Below, piece by piece: positions 46,563 to 55,326 of a stretch of DNA of 64,000 bases. Each line of letters begins with the position of its first letter. The first letter of the stretch is position 1. This DNA comes from Rhizobium sp. NFR07. Its GTDB lineage: Bacteria; Pseudomonadota; Alphaproteobacteria; Rhizobiales; Rhizobiaceae. A program made the translations under genes and the position numbers. The notes beneath the pieces are model-generated. The model did no database searches. It worked only from the letters and a program-made list of their open reading frames with translations, and was not told the DNA's origin. The stretch covers positions 124,001-188,000 of the forward strand of contig NZ_FOKM01000010.1 in assembly GCF_900111905.1 (NCBI RefSeq), written 5' to 3'.

Positions 46563-47102
46563 TCAGGTCTTCAGCCGCGCCATCGAATAGGCGTCGACAT
46601 ATCGGCCGTCGCGGAAGGCGAAGTCGCGGAGATGGCCCTCGGTGACGAAGCCGTTCTTCTCGTAGAGGCGAATGGCATCGGTATTGTCGGTGAAGACGGT
46701 CAGCTCCACGCGGCGGATGTCGAGCCAGTTGTCGGCGAGGTCGAGGGCCGCCCTTATCAGCGCCGAACCCACGCCGCGGCCCTTGAACTCATCATGCACG
46801 CCCATGCCGATCGATGCGACGTGGCGACGCCGACCCTGCATCGGCCCGATGAAGAGGCTGCCGACGATCCGGCCGGCGAGATCGGCAACGATCTCCTTGC
46901 CGCCCGGCCCGAGGTTTTCCAAGCGTTGCCTAGTCTCAGCGACGGTCTGGAAGGGAAGGCGCAGCGTGCCGTAGCGGACGCCTGGCATGGCGACAAGTGC
47001 GGTCAGTTCCTCGGCGTCGGCCGGACCAGCCGCGCGGATGACGAAGCCTTCCAGCCTTTCGGCTCGCGGTAGCTTTTCCCTGATCTCTTCCTCGGATTTC
47101 AT
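46563..47102 (-). CDS. GNAT N-acetyltransferase, YhhY/AaaT-like
   Basis: A 179-residue single-domain GNAT enzyme. The acetyl-CoA loop is GMGVHDEFKGRGVGSALI, followed by the family-typical VELTVFTDNTDAIRLYEKNGF and a C-terminal RDGRYVDAYSMARLK. The last motif and overall layout closely resemble E. coli YhhY (AaaT), an L-amino-acid N-acetyltransferase. The substrate is inferred from that resemblance. It is probably monocistronic. Confidence 0.82.
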   Translation of the reverse strand: MKSEEEIREKLPRAERLEGFVIRAAGPADAEELTALVAMPGVRYGTLRLPFQTVAETRQRLENLGPGGKEIVADLAGRIVGSLFIGPMQGRRRHVASIGMGVHDEFKGRGVGSALIRAALDLADNWLDIRRVELTVFTDNTDAIRLYEKNGFVTEGHLRDFAFRDGRYVDAYSMARLKT

Positions 47103-47379
47103 CTTCGCTCTCCTTCGGGTTTGCTTAAGGCAGAGCGGACGCGCCGAACCCTGCCATCATTCGGCAGGGTGGTGGACGGATGATCGGCTAACGCGCCAAA
47201 CCAGCCACGCGCCCTGCAGGGCGAATGGTCATGGTCACATGGGTAAGGGCGAGCGCGTTGATCATGGGCGCATCAGGCCATGAGAAAGGGGCAAGGTCAA
47301 GCTGTCGGAACAAGGCTGTTTTGCCGAATCGCGTCTGCGGGCGTAAAAGCCTCGCCAGCAGAAGAGCCGGAAGCCCATC

Positions 47380-47970
47380 GTGAAAACCATCGCCATCGAT
47401 TTCGAAACCGCCAACGAACAGCGCGGCAGCGCCTGTTCGGTCGGGCTTGCCTGGATCGAGGATGGACGGGTGGTGCGGGTCGAGGAGCGGATGATCCGGC
47501 CGAAGGACATGCGGTTTTCCTCCTTCAACATTGCCATTCACGGCATTCGCCCTGAACATGTCGAGGATGCCGGCGAGTTTCCCGAGGTGATGGACGAATT
47601 CGCCGATGATTTTTCCGGCGCCACGATGATTGCCCATAACGCGGCTTTCGATTTCTCGGTCTGGCGGGCCTGTCTCGACCAATACCGGCAAGCCTATCCC
47701 GAGCTGTCCTATCTCTGCAGCGTGAAGATGGCGCAGAGGGTCTGGCCGCATCTGATCTCGCACAAGCTCAACGTGCTTGCGCAGCATCTGGGCCTGTCCT
47801 TCACGCATCACAATGCTGCAGAGGATGCGGCGATCTGCGCCGAGGCGTCGATCGCCATCGCGCGGTCGCTGCAGGTGTCCCGTGTCGGTGACATCGCGCC
47901 GGCGATCGGCATGCGGGCAGGGCGGCTGTTTGCCGGCGGCTACGACGCCTGCACCTTGCGCAAGCAATAA
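47380..47970 (+). CDS. 3'-5' exonuclease of the DnaQ/DEDDh family
   Basis: A 196-residue nuclease: DFETAN (Exo I, Asp-Glu), HNAAFDFSVW (Exo II) and HNAAEDA (Exo III, DEDDh His/Asp). Such stand-alone proteins resemble the polymerase III epsilon subunit but lack its polymerase-binding tail, so a repair or RNA-degradation role is as likely as proofreading. GTG 47380 has CCGGAAG upstream. The 277-bp stretch before it holds a small dyad (CCCTGCC/GGCAGGG, about 47153-47171) and nothing else clear. Confidence 0.85.
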   Translation: MKTIAIDFETANEQRGSACSVGLAWIEDGRVVRVEERMIRPKDMRFSSFNIAIHGIRPEHVEDAGEFPEVMDEFADDFSGATMIAHNAAFDFSVWRACLDQYRQAYPELSYLCSVKMAQRVWPHLISHKLNVLAQHLGLSFTHHNAAEDAAICAEASIAIARSLQVSRVGDIAPAIGMRAGRLFAGGYDACTLRKQ

Positions 47971-48052
47971 CCCGGACGTTTCGCCGCGTCGTCTTGCAAG
48001 CCGGCGAGCCTGCCTTATTTCCGGTCGCGGATCATAGACCGGAGAATTTTCC

Positions 48053-48556
48053 ATGCCCCGCTTCAAGCGCCGTTTCGTCGCCTTTGCTTCTGCCGCCGCC
48101 GCCCTTGCCGGCGTGATTTCCGCGCCCGCCCTCGCCGAAGTGGTCGGCAAGGTCGGGGTCGACTGGATCGGCAATGATATCATCGTCGAGGCGGTGCCGG
48201 ACCCCGAGGTGAAGGGCGTGACCTGCCACGTCACCTATTTCGACCGCAGCGTCATCGATCGGCTGAAGAACGGCAACTGGTTCGAGGATCCGTCCAACAA
48301 CTCGATCGCCTGCCGTCAGACCGGGCCGGTGGAGATCGGCGATATCGAGCTGGACGAGGGCGGAGAGGAAGTGTTCCGCCAGGGGCGCTCGCTGATCTGG
48401 AAGGACCTGCTCGTCAAGCGCATCTACGACAAGACGAACGACACGCTGATCTATCTCGCCCATTCGCGGCAGGTGGTGAACGGCTCGGCCAAGATGGCGA
48501 TCTCGACCGTGCCGCTTTACGGCCAGCAGGTCACCTGGACGAAGGGCAAACCCTGA
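48053..48556 (+). CDS. creA: CreA-family periplasmic protein
   Basis: A 167-residue secreted protein. The signal peptide (about 1-28) ends ALAEVVG; the CreA domain follows with the motif GVDWIGNDIIVEAVPDPEVK and conserved Cys in GVTCHVTYFDR and SIACRQTGP, which may form a disulfide. The molecular function of CreA is unknown. It appears as a single gene; a small stem (GTCTC/GAGAC plus TTT) lies 12 nt after the stop. Confidence 0.9.
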   Translation: MPRFKRRFVAFASAAAALAGVISAPALAEVVGKVGVDWIGNDIIVEAVPDPEVKGVTCHVTYFDRSVIDRLKNGNWFEDPSNNSIACRQTGPVEIGDIELDEGGEEVFRQGRSLIWKDLLVKRIYDKTNDTLIYLAHSRQVVNGSAKMAISTVPLYGQQVTWTKGKP

Positions 48557-48591
48557 TCCGGTTACGGTCTCCATATAGAGACTTTCGCGGA

Positions 48592-48894
48592 TCAGCGCAT
48601 ATAGACAGTCCAGCGGCCATTGCGGCCCTCGTCTATGGCGATGACATTCCTGAGCTGGATATTGCGCCTCAGCAACTCGTTTCGCAGCGCGTCGTTGCTG
48701 CGAAGTTCGGCCTGGGCGCGGGCGATGCGGGCCGGCGTGGACGGGAAGCTTGCGTGCTTCGACATGCCGTCGAGCGACGGGTTCGTATAGACGATCATCA
48801 CGCGGTTCTGGCCGGTGGGCCTTGACGTCTGTGCCTCAACAGCATCAGCCGAGACGAGGGCAATCAATGCTGCAAACGAGAACACTCTGACCAT
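48592..48894 (-). CDS. Small secreted protein of unknown function
   Basis: The protein has 100 residues. ATG 48894 is chosen because GGAGG is 6 nt upstream; another ATG at 48900 abuts that site and an open frame reaches 49005. The signal peptide (1-20) ends AVEAQ. The mature part holds MIVYTNPSLDGMSKHASFP, a helical ARAQAELRSNDALRNELL and the end GRWTVYMR. I do not recognise a family. It converges on creA with 35 nt between stops. Confidence 0.65.
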   Translation of the reverse strand: MVRVFSFAALIALVSADAVEAQTSRPTGQNRVMIVYTNPSLDGMSKHASFPSTPARIARAQAELRSNDALRNELLRRNIQLRNVIAIDEGRNGRWTVYMR

Positions 48895-49030
48895 GGCCAT
48901 CCTCCAATATCCCCACCAATCTAGCTGCCGTCCGGCCTCCATCGCTTGGATGGTTCGGCTGTCTCGGACTGCTGGAAATCTGGATGGCAAACGAGGGGCC
49001 TGCAAGGTCAGCCGTATGTCAAATAAAGTT

Positions 49031-49060
49031 TACCCTCCGGCGGAGGCCCGCCGGAGGGTA
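49031..49060 (-). terminator. Terminator of cheW
   Basis: TACCCTCCGGCGG and CCGCCGGAGGGTA form a perfect 13-bp stem with a four-base loop. Read on the minus strand it is followed by AACTTTATTT. It lies 30 nt after the cheW stop. Confidence 0.8.
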
Positions 49061-49089
49061 TAAGGAAATCCAAATCTGCCGATGGATGA

Positions 49090-49557
49090 TCAGGCTGCTT
49101 CGCGCGAAAGCTCTTCGGCGATGACGGTGTCGAGGTTGAGGAAGCAGACCATGGTCTTTTCGAGCGCCACGATGCCGCGGCAGAAGTCGCGCTGGGTTTC
49201 CGGAATGATTTCCGGCGCCGGCTGCAGGTCTTCGCTCTTGATCGTCATCATGTCGGAAACCTGCTCGACCAGAAGGCCAACCAGCTTGCCGGCGATATCG
49301 GTGACGATGATGGCGGAGCGCTCGGACGGCTCGGTCATTTTCATGCCGAGGCGGCAGGCCATGTCGATGACCGGGATCACCGCGCCGCGCAGGTTGATGA
49401 GGCCGAGAACGTAGGGCGGCGTGTGGGGCATCGGGGTGACCGGTGCCCAGCCGCGGATTTCACGGATCGCCATGATGTCGATGCAGAATTCCTGATCGCC
49501 AAGGTGAAAGGAGACAATCTCGAGATAGGCGCCGGACTGCTTGATCGCATTGCTCAT
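49090..49557 (-). CDS. cheW: Chemotaxis adaptor protein CheW
   Basis: A 155-residue cytosolic adaptor linking chemoreceptors to CheA. Family motifs are present: FHLGDQEFCIDIMAIREI, PYVLGLINLRGAVIPVIDM and GLLVEQVSDMMTI. Start 49557 (MSNAIKQSG) has GGAAGAG upstream; the frame is open 25 codons further without support. No other chemotaxis gene is near, so this is an orphan CheW. Three phased AAGTGAA repeats lie about 90 bp upstream. Confidence 0.93.
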   Translation of the reverse strand: MSNAIKQSGAYLEIVSFHLGDQEFCIDIMAIREIRGWAPVTPMPHTPPYVLGLINLRGAVIPVIDMACRLGMKMTEPSERSAIIVTDIAGKLVGLLVEQVSDMMTIKSEDLQPAPEIIPETQRDFCRGIVALEKTMVCFLNLDTVIAEELSREAA

Positions 49558-49646
49558 GTGTGAACTCTTCCGTTGGTCTGGAGCCGAAGGTGTCTGCATG
49601 GCACCGGGCGTCGTGATTCCGTTATTGACCAATCATTGACCGCGAT

Positions 49647-49676
49647 AAGTGAAAAACAAGTGAATCCCCAAGTGAA
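49647..49676. repeat. Three helically phased AAGTGAA direct repeats
   Basis: AAGTGAA occurs at 49647-49653, 49658-49664 and 49670-49676, i.e. at 11- and 12-bp spacing, on one DNA face. They lie upstream of cheW (minus strand) and of the small gene at 49756 (plus strand). A regulator site is inferred. Confidence 0.5.
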
Positions 49677-49755
49677 ACGGGCGAGTTAGCGTCGGCTTGC
49701 AAAGAACAGCCCCACGTTCTGTTCAGCCGCGATAGGTTGCTGTAGACTTTTGCGC

Positions 49756-49914
49756 ATGGAGCACAATCCGAGCCGTAACCTTGCCTTGCCGACCTCCGTC
49801 CTTCTCTGCCTCGCGGCGGTGGGTGTGTCGGCATGGGCGTTCTGGGGCTGGGTGACGTTCGGTTCGTCCATTCTGCTCTCGGCGGGCGAAACCGCTCTGT
49901 CTTGGTGCTTCTGA
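49756..49914 (+). CDS. 52-residue membrane protein
   Basis: The frame runs ATG 49756 to TGA 49914. A polar N terminus (MEHNPSRNLALPTS) precedes a hydrophobic stretch (VLLCLAAVGVSAWAFWGWV) and a second weaker one ending in SWCF. It precedes the SCO1-type gene by about 120 nt in the same direction. No clear ribosome-binding site is visible, so the call rests on composition and the membrane helix. Function unknown. Confidence 0.5.
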   Translation: MEHNPSRNLALPTSVLLCLAAVGVSAWAFWGWVTFGSSILLSAGETALSWCF

Positions 49915-50037
49915 TCAGACACGGCCGTTCTTGAGGCATAAGCGCGCGGGCGCCCTTCTCAACGCTCTGTTGAATTGCGCGGCTCGGCCGTTGGGTCTAT
50001 CCATGCGTCCATCGATTTCGGGAACACGAGACGCGGA

Positions 50038-50637
50038 ATGAAAAGCATTCGGATTGCATTGTGGGTCGCGGCATTCGCTCTGGCGGGCGTGCTGGTGTGG
50101 TTGACGCTGGAAGTCACCCGGCAGAAGCAGGATATCGCGGAGGGGCCGTTCGGCGTTCCCTTCACGCTTGTCGCCCAGGACGGCCAGCCGATTACCGAGC
50201 AGGCATTCCGCAACAAGCCGACCGCGGTCTTCTTCGGTTTCACCCATTGCCCGGAGGTTTGCCCGACGACGCTGTTCGAGCTGAACGGCTGGATGCAGAA
50301 GGTCGATCCGGACGGCACGAAGCTCAATGCCTATCTCGTCAGCGTCGATCCGGAGCGGGACACGCCTGAAATCCTCGGCCAGTATGTTTCCAACGTCAGC
50401 GACCGGATCAAGGGCATTTCGGGCGATCCTGCCGCCGTCAACGCGATGATCAAGGGTTTCAAGATCTATGCCAAAAAGGTGCCGGTCGATGAGGCCGATC
50501 CGAACGGTGACTACACCATGGATCACAGCGCCTCCGTTTACCTCCTCGACAATGGCGGCCGTTTTGCCGGCTCCATCGCCTACGGGGAAAATGCCGAAAC
50601 GGCGGAGAAGAAGCTTTCCAACCTGATCAAGGGCTGA
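50038..50637 (+). CDS. SCO1/SenC-family copper chaperone
   Basis: The protein has 199 residues. It has an N-terminal membrane anchor (about 5-24) and a thioredoxin-like periplasmic domain with the copper-binding CPEVC (Cys71, Cys75) and a His in TMDHSAS (about 162). It inserts copper into the CuA site of cytochrome c oxidase or reduces its cysteines. Start 50038 (MKSIRIALW) is preferred over an extension to 49975. The gap to prmA is 74 nt. Confidence 0.93.
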   Translation: MKSIRIALWVAAFALAGVLVWLTLEVTRQKQDIAEGPFGVPFTLVAQDGQPITEQAFRNKPTAVFFGFTHCPEVCPTTLFELNGWMQKVDPDGTKLNAYLVSVDPERDTPEILGQYVSNVSDRIKGISGDPAAVNAMIKGFKIYAKKVPVDEADPNGDYTMDHSASVYLLDNGGRFAGSIAYGENAETAEKKLSNLIKG

Positions 50638-50711
50638 TCGCGTTCGCGGTTGAATGCTGACCGCAATCTGTGGCAATGCTCTGCGCAACCATCAGCAGAG
50701 AGAAAAAGACC

Positions 50712-51590
50712 GTGGCCGAAATTCGCCTCTATGTAACCGCGACCGAAGAAACGGCGGGCATCATTCTCGATCTTCTTTCCGACGAGTTCGGCGAGGAGGA
50801 TTACGCGATCGCCACCACCGAGGTGGACGAGAAGCGGGATCTCTGGGAAGCCTCGGTCTATCTCATGGCGGACGAGGAGGATGTGATCCGCGAGCGGATT
50901 GCGTCGGCTCTCAGCAAGGCGTTTCCCGATAGCCCGATCGAGCGCGAAGTCATTCCGGACGTGGACTGGATCGCCAAGTCGCTGGAGGGGTTGAAGCCCG
51001 TGCGTGCCGGGCGCTATCTCGTTCACGGATCCCATGACCGCGACAAGATCCGCCCCAACGACATCGCGATCGAAATCGACGCGGGCCAGGCTTTCGGCAC
51101 CGGCCATCACGGCACGACGGCGGGCTGCCTTGAAGTGATCGACAAGGTGCTGCGCGCACGCCCGGTCAACAACGCGCTGGATCTCGGCACCGGCAGCGGT
51201 GTCTTGGCCATCGCAGTGCGCAAGGTCAAGAAGATCCCGGTTCTCGCGACGGATATAGATCCGATCGCCGTGCGCGTGGCGCGCGAGAATGCAAGGCGCA
51301 ATGGCATCGTTTCCGGCATGCGGATGGAGACGGCCCCGGGCTTCCATTCCGTCGCTTTCCGGGAGGAGGGGCCATTCGACCTCATCATCGCCAATATCCT
51401 CGCCCGGCCGCTGATGAAGATGGCGCCGGAACTGGCCCACCATCTCACTCCGGGCGGTTCCGTCATTCTTTCGGGTATTCTGGCGGCACAGCGCTGGAAG
51501 GTGATTGCGGCCTATAAGGGTGCCGGCATCCGCCATCTATCGACCATCTGGCGCAACGGCTGGGTGACGATGCATCTCATCAACGGCTGA
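50712..51590 (+). CDS. prmA: Ribosomal protein L11 methyltransferase PrmA
   Basis: A 292-residue SAM enzyme that trimethylates ribosomal protein L11. The N-terminal ferredoxin-like substrate domain (1-about 95) is followed by the catalytic domain with AFGTGHHGTTAGCLE, LDLGTGSGVLAIA (SAM loop) and DLIIANILARPL (NxLA motif). GTG 50712 is chosen because the conserved AEIRLYV follows directly; an upstream ATG at 50670 would add 14 unusual residues. Confidence 0.93.
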   Translation: MAEIRLYVTATEETAGIILDLLSDEFGEEDYAIATTEVDEKRDLWEASVYLMADEEDVIRERIASALSKAFPDSPIEREVIPDVDWIAKSLEGLKPVRAGRYLVHGSHDRDKIRPNDIAIEIDAGQAFGTGHHGTTAGCLEVIDKVLRARPVNNALDLGTGSGVLAIAVRKVKKIPVLATDIDPIAVRVARENARRNGIVSGMRMETAPGFHSVAFREEGPFDLIIANILARPLMKMAPELAHHLTPGGSVILSGILAAQRWKVIAAYKGAGIRHLSTIWRNGWVTMHLING

Positions 51591-51651
51591 TTGTGCGACG
51601 CACAATTGCATCTAGCGCATGCCGCATGCGGTTTTCGGATACTGAAAACAA

Positions 51652-51680
51652 AAAGAGGCGGCATTTGCATGCCACCTCTT
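51652..51680 (-). terminator. Terminator serving the DUF1127 gene
   Basis: AAGAGG(T)GGCAT and ATGCC(G)CCTCTT pair with one mismatch. On the minus strand the stem is followed by TTTTTGTTTTC. It lies 92 nt beyond the DUF1127 stop; on the plus strand it may also end prmA, 62 nt downstream of its stop. Confidence 0.7.
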
Positions 51681-51771
51681 GCCGACCTGAAGTCGACCGT
51701 CCCGCGAGCCAGGGAGGATACGCTCGAGCGGGAGACTTTCCTGCGGTGAGCGGCATTGCCGCTCGACCAGC

Positions 51772-51945
51772 TTAGAAGATGTAGCTGGTCGCGCCCTTGC
51801 GGCGAAGTTCTTCGCGGCTGGTGCCGAGGCTCTTCAGCGTCTGCTCGTCAAGGCCCATCAGGGCGCCGTTGACGTAGCGGGCTACCTGGCGCTCGCGAGC
51901 CACGACGACGCGGTTGAGGGCGTTGCGGAAGAAGGAGTTGGCCAT
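51772..51945 (-). CDS. DUF1127 small protein
   Basis: A 57-residue basic protein. FRNALNRVVVARERQVARYVNG is the helical DUF1127 core, followed by LMGLDEQTLKSLGTSREELR, the second conserved part. Start 51945 (MANSFF) has AAAGGAC upstream; the frame is open 11 codons further. Short DUF1127 proteins are abundant in rhizobia; some, such as those studied in Agrobacterium, affect RNA turnover and phosphate or carbon metabolism. It stands alone with its own terminator. Confidence 0.88.
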   Translation of the reverse strand: MANSFFRNALNRVVVARERQVARYVNGALMGLDEQTLKSLGTSREELRRKGATSYIF

Positions 51946-52210
51946 CGATTTTGTCCTTTGATGTGAGTGCTTCGTCACTCTGTCTGGACCGGAATATAAG
52001 ATGTTACGAAATGCCTAGTGAGTAGGCTTGCGTCATTGGTGTTATGCGTTGAGCGCATAAGGTGGTTTTCCTGACGTCATTTTCTTTTCGCGCCTGCACA
52101 AATATCATCCGATATGCCTGCAAGCGGTCCTTGCACTGGCGGTTGCGAGCTTAATTCTATTAAGTGCGAGCATTCGCTTTCCTGATTCAGATCACTCGGA
52201 ATGTCCGCTC

Positions 52211-54046
52211 ATGTTTCAATCCTTCGACAGCACTTCCACCCCCCAGTTCGGACGCGAGCGCGTCAACGCCATCCGTGCCCGGTTCGATGACCTTGGTATC
52301 GACGGCTTTCTCGTGCCGCGCGCCGACGAATATCAGGGCGAGTATGTGCCGAAGTGCGCGGAGCGGCTTTCCTGGCTGACCGGCTTTACCGGGTCCGCGG
52401 GCGTGGCGCTGATCACCCGGTCGCAGGCGATCGTCTTCGTCGACGGGCGCTATGTGACCCAGCTTGCGGAGCAGGTGGACGGCAGCGTCTTCACCGGCGG
52501 CGACCTCGTCAACGAGCCGCCGCATGTCTGGCTGCCTGCCCATGCGCCAAAGGGTTTTAGGCTCGGCGTCGATCCGTGGCTTCATGGCGGCACGGAGCTG
52601 AAGCGGCTGGCAAAGGCTCTTGCGGAAATCGGCGGCTCGATCGTTGTGCTGAACGAAAATCCGCTCGACAAAACTTGGAGCGATCGTCCGGCCGAACCGC
52701 TGGGTGCCGTGGCCGTGCAGCAGGATGCCCATGCGGGCAAGCCGGCGGCTGAGAAGATCGCCGAGATTGCCGCCGGCTTGAAGGCCAAGGATATCGCCGC
52801 AGCGCTGATTGCCGACCCATCATCGGTGGCCTGGATATTCAACATCCGCGGCGCCGACGTGCCGCATACGCCGCATCCCTTGTCGCGCGCGCTGATTACG
52901 GCAGACGGCAGGGTGGAAATCTTTATCGACGAGCGCAAGCTCGGCGAGGAGGCGAGGGCGCATCTGCAGCCGTTGGCGACGATCCAGGCGCCGGCGACGC
53001 TGACCGACCGCATCGGCATTCATGCCGCCGATGGAGGTCGTATCCTGGTCGATCCGGAACTGACGGCGCTGGCGCTGATAGGAGCGATCGAAAGCGCCGG
53101 TGGCGTCATCGTCGAAGGCACCGATCCCGCCCGCCTGCCGCGTGCGATCAAGAACGCGGTGGAGCTGAAGGGCTCGGCGGACGCGCATGTGCAGGATGGC
53201 GTTGCCATGGTCGAATTCCTCTACTGGCTCGATCAGGCGGAGCCGGGCTCGCTCACCGAGATCACGGCCGTGCAGGCTCTGGAGGCATCACGCTCGCGGG
53301 TCGGCCAGAACATGCAGAACCCGCTGCGCGATGTATCCTTTGACAGCATCTCCGGTGCCGGCGAGCATGCGGCCATCATGCACTATCGCGTGACACGGGA
53401 AAGCGACCGCAAGATCGAGGCTGGCGAGCTGTTCCTGATCGATTCCGGCGCGCAATATATCAACGGGACCACGGATATTACCCGCACGGTCGCGATCGGC
53501 GAGGTGCCGGAAGACCGCAAGCGTTTCTTCACGCTGGTGCTGAAGGGCATGATCGCGATCAGCACAGCGCGCTTCCCCAAGGGTACGCGCGGCTGCGACC
53601 TCGATCCGCTGGCGCGAATCGCACTTTGGAAGGCCGGTGCCGATTTTGCTCATGGCACGGGCCATGGCGTCGGATCCTATCTCTCCGTGCATGAAGGGCC
53701 GCAGCGCATTTCACGATTGGCGACTCAGGAGCTGCTGCCCGGCATGATCCTGTCGAACGAGCCCGGCTATTATCGCCCAGGCCATTACGGGATCCGCATC
53801 GAGAACCTGATCTTCGTGCGTGATGCGGAAGAGGTCGAGGGCGGCGACATGCCGATGCGTTCCTTCGAGACGCTGACCTGGTGCCCGATCGATCGCCGCC
53901 TTGTGGTCGCGTCCCTGATGACGGCTGAGGAGCTCGCCTGGCTGAACACCTATCACGCCACGGTTCGCGAGAAGCTGATGCCGCTTCTGAACGATGACGC
54001 CGTGCAGGCCTGGCTCGAAGCCGCGACAGCACCGATCGAGGGTTGA
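52211..54046 (+). CDS. Xaa-Pro aminopeptidase (M24B, aminopeptidase P), long type
   Basis: A 611-residue cytosolic metallopeptidase that removes an N-terminal residue preceding proline. Two creatinase-like N-terminal domains (about 1-310) precede the pita-bread catalytic domain, with metal ligands in DSGAQYINGTTDITRT (two Asp), GHGVGSYLSVHEG (His), NEPGYY (Glu) and GIRIENL (Glu). The three-domain layout resembles eukaryotic XPNPEP1 more than E. coli PepP. It is convergent with azlD. Confidence 0.92.
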   Translation: MFQSFDSTSTPQFGRERVNAIRARFDDLGIDGFLVPRADEYQGEYVPKCAERLSWLTGFTGSAGVALITRSQAIVFVDGRYVTQLAEQVDGSVFTGGDLVNEPPHVWLPAHAPKGFRLGVDPWLHGGTELKRLAKALAEIGGSIVVLNENPLDKTWSDRPAEPLGAVAVQQDAHAGKPAAEKIAEIAAGLKAKDIAAALIADPSSVAWIFNIRGADVPHTPHPLSRALITADGRVEIFIDERKLGEEARAHLQPLATIQAPATLTDRIGIHAADGGRILVDPELTALALIGAIESAGGVIVEGTDPARLPRAIKNAVELKGSADAHVQDGVAMVEFLYWLDQAEPGSLTEITAVQALEASRSRVGQNMQNPLRDVSFDSISGAGEHAAIMHYRVTRESDRKIEAGELFLIDSGAQYINGTTDITRTVAIGEVPEDRKRFFTLVLKGMIAISTARFPKGTRGCDLDPLARIALWKAGADFAHGTGHGVGSYLSVHEGPQRISRLATQELLPGMILSNEPGYYRPGHYGIRIENLIFVRDAEEVEGGDMPMRSFETLTWCPIDRRLVVASLMTAEELAWLNTYHATVREKLMPLLNDDAVQAWLEAATAPIEG

Positions 54047-54056
54047 TCCGGTCGGG

Positions 54057-54392
54057 TTAGAGGCCCAGACCGAAACCATAGCGGGCGGCCATCACGGCTG
54101 CCCAGCCGGCGGCAAGGATGGTTAGGCCCGGAAAGCGCAGACAGACGATCAGCGCCGCCGCCATGGCGATCTTGATATCCCAGCCGCCGTTGAAGAAGGG
54201 TGGGGCGACGAGCGTCGTCAGAACCGCTGCCGGCACGGCGTTGAGCGCGGATTCGACCCGTGGCGGGATACGCTTCATGCTGGCCATCAGCACATAACCG
54301 CCGATGCGCGTCAGATAAGTGGCGATGCCTGCCATGACGATCAGAAGCAGCGTGTGGCTGTCGATGGAAAACGCACTCATGTCGGACGTCAT
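54057..54392 (-). CDS. azlD: AzlD-type small subunit of a branched-chain amino acid exporter
   Basis: A 111-residue inner-membrane protein with about four short hydrophobic helices. IATYLTRIGGYVLM near the N terminus and ALNAVPAAVLTTLVAPPFF match the AzlD family. It abuts the upstream azlC gene, and together they form a two-component exporter for branched-chain amino acids or analogues. Confidence 0.85.
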   Translation of the reverse strand: MTSDMSAFSIDSHTLLLIVMAGIATYLTRIGGYVLMASMKRIPPRVESALNAVPAAVLTTLVAPPFFNGGWDIKIAMAAALIVCLRFPGLTILAAGWAAVMAARYGFGLGL

Positions 54393-55130
54393 TTACATGG
54401 CCTCCTTTTCGAGAGGCGAGACGTCCGGTTCCATCTCCGGTTCGGCAATGGCTGGAGGCGGCAAAATGGCGGCAACGGCGATGCCGAGCACAGCCCCGAC
54501 GCTGATATGCCAGGGCGAGCCGACGATGTGATAGGCGGCGACCGAGCCGATGCCACCCGCCAGCATGACGGGCAGGAAGTTGTGGCGCTTGCGGAAACCC
54601 ATCACCAGGCCGAGGAAGTAGACCGGCAGCAGCACGTCGATGCCGAGCGCTTTCGGATCGCCGATCATCCGGCCGAAAAAGGCACCGATGATCGTGTTGA
54701 TAACCCAGCCGCACCAGACGATGGAGCCCATTGCGATATACCAGGGAAAGCTTACCGGCTTGCCGGCATCGCCGCGTTTAACGGCCTCGGCGAACTGGGG
54801 GTCGACCAGCAGGAAGAAAGCGAGCCATCGTTCTGCGTGCGGATAGCGGCCGATGACCGGCGCAAGCGCTGCAGAATAGAGGACGTGGCGGAAATTGACT
54901 GCCAGCACTGACAGCACGATCACCCAGGCGGCGACATGCTGGCCGAAAAGCTCGATGCCGACCAGCTGGCTTGCACCGCCATAGACAATAGCGCTCATCA
55001 GCGCGGCTTCGGTCAGGCTGAAACCGTTGTCGACGGCGATCGCGCCGAAGAGGATGCCGAATGGGGCGGATGACAGCGCCACCACAACGCCGTTCTTGAA
55101 GCCGTCCCTGACCTGATCACTGGTATCCAT
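54393..55130 (-). CDS. azlC: AzlC-type large subunit of a branched-chain amino acid exporter
   Basis: A 245-residue inner-membrane protein with about seven helices. LSSAPFGILFGAIAVDNGFS, YGGASQLVGIELFGQ and NFRHVLYSAALAP are the AzlC family's conserved stretches. Its stop codon is immediately followed by the azlD start, so the two are co-transcribed and probably coupled. No regulator gene of the usual AzlB type is adjacent. Confidence 0.9.
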   Translation of the reverse strand: MDTSDQVRDGFKNGVVVALSSAPFGILFGAIAVDNGFSLTEAALMSAIVYGGASQLVGIELFGQHVAAWVIVLSVLAVNFRHVLYSAALAPVIGRYPHAERWLAFFLLVDPQFAEAVKRGDAGKPVSFPWYIAMGSIVWCGWVINTIIGAFFGRMIGDPKALGIDVLLPVYFLGLVMGFRKRHNFLPVMLAGGIGSVAAYHIVGSPWHISVGAVLGIAVAAILPPPAIAEPEMEPDVSPLEKEAM

Positions 55131-55326
55131 GCAGTCTGTTCCAATCCGTCCGTCCGCACCATGGCGAACGTCTCCTCCAAGGCGAGCATCAGGGGCGCGC
55201 CGATCCTGCCCGGCGTTTAGGCGCAGACGTGGCGGCTGACAAACGAATTGCGCTTATTCAATCATCTATTTCGATGAACTGTAGGGCAAAGGAAGGGCTG
55301 CTCTTTGGTTAGGGGGCAGGGCGCGC

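Noticed and set aside
47103..47379. Possible RNA element upstream of the DEDDh exonuclease
   Set aside because: Only one 7-bp dyad near 47160; no riboswitch core or conserved RNA signature could be recognised.
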